The notes below the pieces were generated by a model. It saw only the letters and a list, made by a program, of their open reading frames with translations, did no database searches and was not told the DNA's origin. Shown here piece after piece: positions 55,976 through 64,000 of a stretch of DNA of 64,000 bases. The stretch's first letter is position 1; each line of letters opens with the position of its first letter. Both the position numbers and the translations under genes were made by a program. The stretch is from NCBI GenBank assembly GCA_019188255.1, contig JAETXT010000004.1:558001-622000 (forward strand). The letters are read 5' to 3'. Source of the DNA: Verticillium longisporum (taxonomy: Eukaryota; Ascomycota; Sordariomycetes; Glomerellales; Plectosphaerellaceae).

Positions 55976-58083
55976 ATGGCTACCACAGTTGCCGATGATG
56001 TTGCCCTTGATGCTTCCGTCATGGACGACCTCAACAGCCCCGAGGCCAAGGCACTCCTGGACACGATTGATAAGCTCCGTTCTATCAATGTTGGCGACAT
56101 CATCAGTCTCCCACAGATCATCGTCGTCGGCGACCAGTCCTCGGGCAAGTCGTCCGTCCTAGAAGCAATCTCACGCGTCCCATTTCCTGTCAAAGGCGAT
56201 CTGTGCACGCGATTCGCCACGGAGCTGGTTCTTCGTCTTTCTTCCACCTCCTATGTTAATGTCACCATCCGCTTCGCCAAGGGGTCTTCGGGGGATCAGG
56301 AGCCCTTCCACAGGGAAGAACTCGACCTCAGCCGCCTCCCGTCCCTGATCGAAGAGGCTACGGAACGCATGGGCATCCGGCCTGGCTCAGATGTCGGGTT
56401 CTCACGAGACGTGCTGCGCATCGAGGTTTCTGGGCCTGATGTCCCATCTCTTACACTCGTAGACCTTCCCGGTTTCTACCACTCTTCAACGGGCGAACAG
56501 TCTCTCGAGGGCATCAAGGTTGTCAACCGCCTCGTCAAGAGCTACATGGCTCAAGAACAGAGCATCATTTTGGCAGTGCTCTCGGCGAGCAGGCAGCTAG
56601 CCTCCCAGCGGATTCTTGACGAGACCAGGGAGCACGATCCCAAGAGACTGCGCACGCTCGGCGTCATCACGAAGCCCGACGTGCCACAGCCAGCTCTCTC
56701 CAACGAAGCGAAATACCTCCAGCTCGCCAGGAACGAAGAACCAAGGCCCGCTCCACGCAGCCCGAGATGCGAGCGCACCTCGTCGACATTGCGGAGGAGT
56801 TTCAGCGCATCGCGCGGAACGCCATCAACGGCAACTACGGCGAGCGCTTCTGGTGACCTTGACGAGAAGAACCTCCGAAAGCTGCGCGCGCAACTGCGTA
56901 ACCTCAACAGCGCGTTCCACCATGTCCTCATGACGAGGGGGCATGAGCCAGGAGATCCTTCGTGGAGGCCCGCCTGGCGAGCCGTCGCAGTCACAGGACG
57001 TCGCTCCGCAGCCGGTGCATCTCCAGGAGGCACTGGAGTATTTCCAGTTCCCCAAGCCAGAGCCTGTCTTTGAAGAGGCTCTCAAGACAGAGATGAGGGC
57101 TCTCGCAGCCGCCAACCAGGGCAGAGAATTTCCCGGGTCACCGAACACAGATCTCGCGATCCAGATGTTCCGGCGGCAGGCCAAGCCTTGGCGGGGGATC
57201 GCCGAGCGGCACCTGGACGTCGTGACAGAGCTCAGCAAGTCTTTCGTGGAGCAGCTGTTTGAACAGATCATCGGCGACGACAAGACAACCCTCGACGCAA
57301 CCCTCCACTCGTGTGTGGATGTTTTCTTGGAAAAGAAGAAAAAAGGAGCTCAAGGCCAAGCTGGACGAGCTGCTTTTGCCTTATGAAGCCGTATTCAGAA
57401 TGCCCCTTGTGGCGGAGTTCAACTCGACCATGTCTGTAAGGGAGGTTGAGCGGGTGACGGAGCGCGTTGTCGACGTGCTTCAGAACATGGGATCCGCGCT
57501 GGCCGAGGGGCTTGCGGAGGGGACCATGGATCGCTATGATGTCGCCCGCACCATTCAGAAGACGCCGTCGCTGAGGGATGAGTTCGGCATTGACCAGACG
57601 ATCGACAACATGGAGACGTATTACGAGGTGGGCTTCCTCATCTTTTCCCTCTGCCTCGTTGATGGAGTGGTTCCACTGGATGTGGTGCTCATTGCTTCTG
57701 CTAGATGTCGCGTCGGACCTTCACGGAAAATGTAGAGTACCTCGCGCTCGAGAGTTGTCTGATCACCCGCCTGCCAGACATATTGACCCCTGGCAGAGTC
57801 AATCGCATGGAAGGTGAAAAGGTCGAAGAGCTTGCCTTAGAGTCAGAGGACGTGCTGGCCGAGAGGAAGATGATTCAGACGCAGGCCGATCTACTGAAGA
57901 ATGCCCTTGAAATCTGTCGGCGGCACAGACTCCGCGGCAGCGGTGGTGGTGGTGGTGGTGAGTGCCAGCGATTGATCCCAAGATGTCGTTTCCCTGAGCC
58001 GCCGTGCTGACTATCTCCTCCGTGTAGCAGCTGTCTCATCTCGAAGCACTCCCTCTATAGTCACGCCGGGGAATGATTCATAG
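55976..58083 (+). pseudogene. Dynamin-like GTPase pseudogene with internal deletion and frameshifts
   Basis: Residues 1-260 form a normal dynamin G domain: VVGDQSSGKSSVLEAI (P-loop), TLVDLPGFYH and GVITKPDVP. After LARNEE near 56740 the reading jumps to KARSTQPEM in another frame, skipping roughly 70-80 residues of hinge and stalk found in relatives. The frame then breaks again near 56851, 56940 and 57345, the last after an A6 run with one extra base. Between breaks the stalk is well preserved (RKLRAQLRNLNSAFHHVLMT, EALEYFQFPKPEPVFEEAL). Introns at 57628-57704 and 57958-58027 still have good borders, and a GTPase effector domain (VEYLALESCLI, VLAERKMIQTQADLLK) ends at TAG 58081-58083. The good conservation between lesions suggests a recent loss. 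Relatives act in membrane fission. Confidence 0.82.
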
Positions 58084-58482
58084 TCGTCGCCGGGTGGCTT
58101 CGGCTGGTCCCCAAGTCACTCAAGGGCAGGGTCTCTCGCCGCTGAATTAACCAGCGTCGAAGGATCGCCAGGGGAGACTGAGCACGGCACCAAACCGGGA
58201 TCTAATCACGGCAGACGCAAATCCCGCGCCGATGTATATTCACAGCCACCTCCGAGCTTTAAAGGCTGAGGCGTTGCGGTTTGGCTGCTGATGATGAACC
58301 ATTATGGGTTTACGTGTGTATGAGGTGTGAGGCAACTGGTTACGGATTTTGTATTTTGCCGGGTCGACAATGGCCTGTTCACGCGTGGGATACTCCTCAA
58401 ATGTTAGATGTTTTGTTTTACTTTACTTAATCGATTCTACTGCTTCCATCAACATCATTCTCATCTCCTCTCTGGCAACTCC
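58084..58482. other. Intergenic, convergent 3' ends
   Basis: About 400 nt between the 3' ends of the dynamin-like pseudogene and the histidine phosphatase gene. No feature recognised. Confidence 0.55.
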
Positions 58483-59759
58483 TCACACAGAACACTCATC
58501 AGTCTCCGTAGGCTCCGGAAGCACCGCGGACGTAGACGTAGCGCACACGCATCCCTTGTCGGCAAGGCTCGTCACAGGCGGCGCATCGCAGGTAGCCGAG
58601 GGCTCGTGGGCGAGGAACGTGGCCGTGGGCTGCAGCGCCACGGCCTCGGCCCTGACGAGGACGGGGATGATCTGGCCCGTGGCGAGGCGGAAGGGGCGGT
58701 GGTTGAGGCCCTTGAGCAGGCTCGTGATCTGGCCCGAGTGGCTCGTGATGCTGAGCCACCACGTCTTGGCGTCGGCGCGGAAGACGTCGTCGAGGACGGC
58801 GCGGGCGCGGGCGTCCTTGGCGGCGTTGGTCTCGTTCTCGTCTTCGCGCCAGAGCTCGTCGAGCTCGGTGAAGCCGGCCTCGAACTCGAAAAAGGGAAAC
58901 TCGGCGGCGATGGACGTCTTGTTGGCGCGCCAGTTGCACGTGTGCACCGTCATGCCCTCGCGGAAGCCCTCCTTGACGAGGGGCATGAAGGGGCGGTCGG
59001 CGGGCTGGTCGAGGCCGGCAAAGGTGTAGTTGGCCGTCTGGCCGCAGCGGGCGAGGGGGCTCGCGTAGTACGACTCGAAGTAGGGCATCTTCTGCGTGGC
59101 GATGCGGTCGCGGAAGTAGTTGTTGGCCTTGAGGGCCTCGTTGATGCCGGCGGGGGTGAGGTGGGCGTCGGCCCAGATGGCCGTGCCGTTGCCCTGCTGC
59201 TCAGCCCAGTAGCACTACTCCGCCATTAGCGATTCTCGTTCCCCTCTCACGAGGCCAATCCTGAAGCAGAGGAGGCCATGCGAAACTAAAGGATGGAGGA
59301 CGTACGTTCCAGGCCGGGGTACCGTAGAAGGACTCGGCGGCGTTGTGCCAGCCCTCGCCGTGGCGGCCCATGAAGAGGATCTTGTAGGTGACGCTGCCGT
59401 CCTTGTGGCAGCCCGAGTTCAGGTAGCTGAGCCAGGCCTCGAAGCGCTGCCACTGGCTCTTCTCGCCCTTGGGGTCAAAGTGCTTGTCGGTGGGGTACTC
59501 GCGATCGATGAGGCCAAAGTTGGTCGTGGCCTGCGATATTTCGGGGTCAGCGAGAGACTTTGTCGGCAGCTTTTTGATCTGCTCACGACGGCGCACTCAC
59601 ATAATCGAAGCCCGTGGGGTTGGTCGCCAGGTCATCCTGCTGGAAGTAGCCAGGCACAGACGTGAAGTTGATCGACTTGCCCACGGCCTCGGCCCACTGC
59701 GCGAGAGCAGTAGGCGCAAAGGCGGCGGCGGCGGTGGCAGCGAGAGCGAAACCCTTCAT
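58483..59759 (-). CDS. Secreted histidine phosphatase (phosphoglycerate mutase-like fold)
   Basis: Exons 59759-59601, 59530-59306 and 59214-58483; introns of 70 and 91 nt, phase 0; 371 residues. The signal peptide is MKGFALAATAAAAFAPTALA. The RHG motif with the phosphorylated His is ILFMGRHGEGWHN; the second active-site His is in ITSHSGQI; SPLARCGQTA follows as the conserved Arg-bearing helix. N-glycosylation sites (NYT, NKT, NET) fit secretion. The family removes phosphate from small molecules; fungal secreted relatives are mostly of unknown substrate. It is less like phytases, which have RHGxRxP. A TATAAA lies about 104 nt upstream. The gene is intact. Confidence 0.92.
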
Positions 59760-60900
59760 CGTGAGCGTCGAGGGAGGGCGGAATTGGACAAGAGGGTTGC
59801 AACCTGGAGCTGGCGATCACATCACATGGCGAGACACGGCTGGGCCAGGCGGCCGACTCGCCTTTATACCTGGTGAAGCTGCTGCCGATGACGGTGCCAT
59901 GGCTCCCTGCAGAAGACCCAATGGCCCGGTAAGCTCGCAAGTCTCTCTTCTAGGACATTGATCCGCACTGGCATGGTGAGGGGGGCAAACAGACGAGTCG
60001 AGAGCAGAGAGAGCACGTGTGAGGAGAAGGGCAACCTGCAGTGAGTGTTTCCCCGTCCCCGTCACTGGCGATCCCCTGTCACCGCCAATCACTCCCCAAC
60101 GTGGTAGCGGTGGTGTGGGGCATCTCTACCGCTAGGAGACGCTGGTTCCTACTTGATCAAGTCTGTAGGCCGACATGGTGATAATTCCCGAGCTGGGGGT
60201 TGGTTGGTTGATGGGGGGCAGGTCGCGAGAGGTGCCACCGAGGGTTCCTGGGTTCCTGGGTTCCTGCAGGACGTCCCGGGACGATGCCTGGGGGGGGACT
60301 CCTAGGCCTGGGATGATGAAAAAGGTCTTGACTCCTCGGTTCTCGTGCCCGGTCTGGAGTCCTGGTGGTACCCTGTCAAGCCTGTTTTCCAACAGTACGC
60401 CGGAGAACCTGAGGGCAGCACCACGTGGGCTGCTCGAACAGACTCTTGACGCTTGGCGCAATCTTGGACTTTGTCCACCTCAGATAACGAAAGCCGGACA
60501 ACGATAGCAAGCTCGCTTTGCTGTGAGGGGGCTATCACGCTCCGCTTGAGCAGACTCTCTCATCGTCACTTAACTCGGCTGGCTCTGTCTTGACCGGACC
60601 CGGACCGATGCCAGGGAAACGCCGGGTTTCTCCGGGTCTTGCGATACAGCCACTTCCCCGCAAACTGTTTGCCAAGTCGGCAAACCGTCTCCATTGGGGA
60701 GACTCAGGCTCGGGTTGAAGTCACAGCGACATGACGAGAGATGCCACGACCAGAGTCAAAATCGCCGTAGATTGCCTCTCGTTTCCCCGCATGCACGTCC
60801 CCATGACAATGATACCGAACTTGACAAGGCCTTGTATTTCCATTTACCCCAGGAAATTTGCATGCCGTCTCAGTGATGCCGTAGCAAGCAAGCCCACCCA
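59760..60900. other. Intergenic
   Basis: About 1.1 kb. The first 110 nt hold the TATAAA (59863-59868, minus strand) of the phosphatase gene. A TTCCTGGG direct repeat (GGGTTCCTGGGTTCCTG) lies near 60244-60265. No gene supported. Confidence 0.5.
59863..59868 (-). promoter_or_regulatory. TATA box of the histidine phosphatase gene
   Basis: TATAAA on the minus strand, about 104 nt upstream of ATG 59759. Confidence 0.55.
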
Positions 60901-61881
60901 TCACTCCACAACCCCAGCATCCCGCAGCCCTCGCAGCGCCTGCAACACCCTCGCCGCATTGCCCCCGCGGCCCCCGTCCCCAGCCCCGTCCCCAACAATA
61001 GCCCCGGCAACAGCCCGCTCGTCCGGCTCAAGGGCGTTCCAGAACCGCCCCAGCACAGCGACCTGCGCGCCGGCGCCGGCGCCCGTCGTCGTCGGCGTCG
61101 CGCGAAACACCCTCGCCAGCCCGACGAACAGGTAGACGACGGCCTCTCGCGTGCCGTGCAGCTGGACGCGCGGCAGCAGGTCGAGCAGCCAGGTGACGAC
61201 CTCGAGGCCGAGGGCGTCGCAGCAGCCGAGGGCGCGGTCCTGGTCGAGGGCGCAGCAGGCGAAGAGGGCGTGCTGGAAGAGGTCGAAGACGAGGGGCGGC
61301 TCGTCGCGGGGCGGGACGTTGGCGAGGAGGGCGCGCTGGCGGGCGAAGAGGGGGGTCGGTGTGCTGGCGGCGCCGCCGCTGCTGGCGGTGCTCAGGGAGA
61401 GGGCTTCGACGTGGCGCATGACGAAGGTGAGGGCCGCTTGGAAGCCGGGGACGAAGAGGGCTGCGGGGATGTCGTCGAGGTCGGGGGTGTAGTCTGCGAG
61501 GAAGGCTGGCAGGTCGAAGACGGCGCCGCGGCCTGCGTTGGCGGCGTTGCGGGTGCGGGGCAGCAGGGCGAGGAGGTGGTGGCGATCGAGCAGGGCGCGT
61601 TCGCCGGAGTGGAGGATGACGGTGCAGCGGGCTTGGAGGTGGGGATACGAGAGCCGGAGAGCGGCTTGGGTAGAGACGAGATGAGATGGGAACTGGCTGC
61701 CGTGGGGGTCACAGGCGTGCTGGATCGAGATGGCGAGGGGATGTCTGGCGTTGTGGTCTGGGGGGTAGCTGTAATTATTAACGTTGACGGCAGGGTGGCC
61801 GTTTTCGAAGTGGTGACAGGTAGGATGACCGTGACGAACGTTATGATGATGGCCTGGGCCGCAAAAGGGTGAACGAAACAT
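60901..61881 (-). CDS. Hypothetical GC-rich protein, 326 aa
   Basis: Single exon from ATG 61881. I do not recognise the family. The N terminus is His-rich (GPGHHHNVRHGHPTCHH). The rest looks like a helical, globular protein with balanced hydrophobic residues: ALLDRHHLLALLPRTRNAAN, PAALFVPGFQAALTFVMRHV, FDLFQHALFACCALDQDRAL and EAVVYLFVGLARVFRAT. A Gly/Ala-rich linker near the C terminus (TTTGAGAGAQVAVLG, GDGAGDGGRGGN) precedes a final helix. The opposite strand gives only Glu/Gly/Ala-rich repeats, so the minus reading is preferred. No signal peptide or clear membrane segment. Function unknown. Confidence 0.55.
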   Translation of the reverse strand: MFRSPFCGPGHHHNVRHGHPTCHHFENGHPAVNVNNYSYPPDHNARHPLAISIQHACDPHGSQFPSHLVSTQAALRLSYPHLQARCTVILHSGERALLDRHHLLALLPRTRNAANAGRGAVFDLPAFLADYTPDLDDIPAALFVPGFQAALTFVMRHVEALSLSTASSGGAASTPTPLFARQRALLANVPPRDEPPLVFDLFQHALFACCALDQDRALGCCDALGLEVVTWLLDLLPRVQLHGTREAVVYLFVGLARVFRATPTTTGAGAGAQVAVLGRFWNALEPDERAVAGAIVGDGAGDGGRGGNAARVLQALRGLRDAGVVE

Positions 61882-62223
61882 GGTGATGGTTCTCGTTCTT
61901 CCAGGCACAGGTTGCTCAATGTCTTTGCCCTTTCACAGCAGATCTCAAGAGTGGCATGGTGGGTGTCCAAGGTGTCTTAAGAGGGCAGATCTGCGTTGTA
62001 CCAACACATATCGATGTTCTGATTGACAAACTACAAGAGGCATGAATCAGAACTGGACAAACTGGTCGTGATGATTCCATGACAATCGCCAGCACAGCAA
62101 GCAAGCAGAGTCGCCAGCCTCAACACGCCCCCAACACCTAAATACCGAAAACTGAAAACCGAAACATGATAACAAAGATGGCAAAAGGAGTAGCCTCAAG
62201 TGGCTCCCATGCAAAAGGAAACT
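61882..62223. other. Intergenic
   Basis: About 340 nt upstream of the hypothetical gene and downstream of the first tRNA-Asn. No feature beyond a presumed promoter. Confidence 0.5.
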
Positions 62224-62308
62224 CTCCCCGAGACAGGTTCGAACTGTCGATCTCCCGATTGATCTGTTGTTAACAGTCGGACGCCTTAACCAACTGGGCC
62301 ACCAGGGA
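62224..62308 (-). tRNA. tRNA-Asn(GTT) with an 11-nt intron
   Basis: Acceptor TCCCTGG pairs with TCGGGGA, discriminator G as expected for Asn. D-arm GGCCCAGTTGGTTAAGGC; anticodon stem TCCGA/TCGGG; loop CTGTTA...A with anticodon GTT; T-arm GACAGTTCGAACCTGTC. An extra 11 nt after position 37 (CAACAGATCA region) is at the normal place of nuclear tRNA introns. Confidence 0.9.
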
Positions 62309-62396
62309 CGATGTTGATTGGATGATAGAAAGTCGATCCAGAGCAAACTATGATGTCAAAGTTGACATGCACTAGCAAAGACAAAAGAGGTAGATG

Positions 62397-62482
62397 CTCC
62401 CCGAGACAGGATCGAACTGTCGATCTCCCGATATACTATGCAAGTAACAGTCGGACGCCTTGACCAGCTGGGCCACCAGGGA
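62397..62482 (-). tRNA. tRNA-Asn(GTT) with a 12-nt intron
   Basis: Same body as the neighbour 90 nt away, with a few changes (GCTGGTCAAGG in the D-arm, TTCGATC in the T-loop) and a different 12-nt intron (CTTGCATAGTAT) after CTGTTA. Anticodon GTT, discriminator G. The pair is a tandem duplication whose introns have diverged more than the mature parts. Confidence 0.9.
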
Positions 62483-62736
62483 TGTGTGCAGCGCAAAATC
62501 GGGGGCTTCATTAGGGCTTTGGAACGGAGGAGCGAGATGAGAGGGTGGGTGGGTTCATGGCGAGAAATAGAGGAGGGCGAGGCTCCATCAAGCTCTCTCC
62601 ATCGTGGTCCGTTTTGAGTGGATTGAGGCGGGCGAGGGAGCCTGCAGGAGGCAGCCAACGGCGGCGCTCGATAGCGCCAATGTAGGGGCTCAGTAGCACG
62701 GCGCGTGCCTTGCCGCCGCCGAAGAGAAATACAGCT

Positions 62737-62837
62737 GTGCCAAAGGTGTAGAATGCCACCTGTGCCAATAGTGTAGAATGGCAGCTGGGCCAATAGCGTA
62801 GAACGGCACCTGTGCCAAATAGTGCAGAATGCCAACT
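62737..62837 (+). repeat. 25-nt tandem repeat, four copies
   Basis: Units of about GTGCCAATAGTGTAGAATGG plus CACCT start at 62737, 62762, 62787 and 62812; the last is 26 nt. Copies differ at 3-6 positions. It lies beyond the tRNA-Asn pair; no coding role seen. Confidence 0.88.
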
Positions 62838-63390
62838 GAAATGCCAGGTCATACAGATTCTTGTACTGGTGTAATGCAATGCTTCCCTATTTTCACAAGG
62901 GTGACTTCATAAGGGTGACAAAACTCCAGCACGAACCTAGAGGGCGCATAGTATTGAGGTTATGGCGTGGCCGCCTACTATCTCCGTCTGTCCTGGCAAG
63001 TCTGTGATGAGCTGCAAACGCTGTGAAACTGGGACTGCTATTCTGCCACCCGGCTCTTTGTGCCCTGGATCATCAAGACCATGACTGGTGCTCTCGATAT
63101 GCAAAGTGAGTCTAGGGGTAGTGCTCATGCACCTCTGAGGGCCTGCTTGTGAGCAACCAACCATGACTGTATGTTTGGATCGTTCTGTTCACGCTTCCAT
63201 GTAGAAATGGCCCCTGAAAATACATCGATGCTACAGGAATGATATTGACCCGGGATGGGAGCCTTCAGAACGTATTTTCCATGGTGATACAGGTTGCTGT
63301 TGTTGAAAAGACAGGAGCATGGAGACACTTGTAAGTGTGTCCATGGTCAGACAGCACGACTGCGCCCTGATCCGCCACACATAAGCCACT

Positions 63391-63480
63391 CCTACCTAGG
63401 TAGGTAGCTCAAGGTACCCAGGCTCAGGTACCTAAGGGACCTGGGTCGCTTGCTAAGGTACCTAGGGAGGTACCGTAGGG
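63391..63480. repeat. CCTAGGTACCT-rich block
   Basis: Overlapping CCTAGGTAGGTAG, AGGTACC and GGTACCTAGGGAGG motifs, partly palindromic, matching the block at 6600-6675 in kind. Confidence 0.7.
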
Positions 63481-64000
63481 CTAGACGAGCCCGCTGTGTT
63501 TGAACCCCCTTGACCCCGCATCGAGGTGCAGCGGCGGCGTGCAGCTGCAGTCCGGGCAACTATGCCTCTGTTGCCCCTGCCGCCACCTCGCCTGAAGCCA
63601 CTGCATCTGCCAACGGCGCAGCATCAACTCATGCCGAAGGTCTCTCGTTACCATCATCATCACCACCACCACCACTGCTCAAGTCATCAAACAGCTGCCC
63701 AAGCCTTTGGCAGTCGTTTGCTTCATCGACGGGCGAGCCACTCCCAAGCATTCCAGGCATCCAAGCATCCAAGCACCCCAGACCACACCAGGCACCAGGC
63801 ACCAGGCACCAGTCCTCATCGCTCAGACAGTCTGCCTTGCCAATCAGAACCCGCCAGCAACGCCCAAGATGCAGGCCTCAACAGGAGCTGAGCCGCCTTT
63901 TTGGATCGGCGAACCGACTGGTCGCGCCATGCTTGTGGTATAATTAGCTTGGCCTCTCTCTCCTTCTTCTGCTTTGATCCAGACATGCCATCCTTCCTGC

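Larger units (their letters stand above)
62483..64000. other. Gene-poor end of the window
   Basis: About 1.5 kb with two repeat tracts (listed separately) and a CAT/CAC triplet run near 63653-63677. No ORF here has recognisable content. The last bases may lead to a gene outside the window. Confidence 0.5.

Noticed and set aside
61156..61872. 238-codon plus-strand ORF rich in Glu/Gly/Ala
   Set aside because: Repetitive antisense pattern; the minus-strand reading has normal hydrophobic helices.

Overview
The window is nuclear DNA of a filamentous ascomycete, most likely a plant-associated Sordariomycete. The basis is: genes broken by 44-100 nt introns with fungal donors (GTRNGY), CTRAC branch points and YAG acceptors; one gene per promoter on both strands; nuclear tRNAs, two with short anticodon-loop introns; and a secretome rich in pectinases, a subtilase, a GPI-anchored mucin-like protein and an Ecp2/Hce2-type secreted protein. 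The species call is inference. No CRISPR, rRNA or bacterial-type operon is seen.

Layout. 1-6.4 kb: end of a GT64 glycosyltransferase, an ankyrin-repeat protein, a frameshifted SDR reductase that abuts it, and a 467-residue protein with a possible ADP-ribosyltransferase-like fold. 6.6-16.5 kb: GGTACCT-rich repeats, an F-box/2EXR-like gene broken by one stop and carrying a 19-nt tandem repeat, pyrroline-5-carboxylate reductase, a serine-hydrolase-like protein, a secreted protein with two Hce2-like halves, tRNA-Lys(CTT) and a small Cys-rich zinc protein. 17.8-22 kb: an O-methyltransferase and a flavin monooxygenase in tandem, a candidate small biosynthetic or detoxifying pair; the monooxygenase has two single-base deletions. 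23.3-27.2 kb: a GH105 unsaturated rhamnogalacturonyl hydrolase and the GPI-anchored repeat protein, followed by 4.5 kb in which I support no gene. 31.6-43.6 kb: a GMC oxidoreductase, a complete non-LTR retrotransposon with 12-bp target-site duplications, a zinc alcohol dehydrogenase and an aldehyde dehydrogenase. 44.1-55 kb: a 12-exon subtilase, a second SDR reductase and two divergent GH28 pectinases sharing a 1.8-kb promoter region. 56-64 kb: a dynamin-like pseudogene, a secreted histidine phosphatase, a GC-rich hypothetical gene, a tandem pair of intron-containing tRNA-Asn(GTT) genes and a 25-nt tandem repeat.

How genes may work together. GH105 and the two GH28 enzymes attack the pectin main chain and its unsaturated oligomers. 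The alcohol and aldehyde dehydrogenases sit side by side on one strand and could carry an alcohol to an acid, with the GMC enzyme as an oxidase on a related substrate. The methyltransferase and monooxygenase are typical tailoring enzymes, but no backbone synthase is in the window. Several genes are damaged (dynamin-like, F-box-like, one SDR, the monooxygenase), while most multi-exon genes read cleanly. This points to patchy gene decay, although single-base assembly errors remain possible for the SDR and the monooxygenase.
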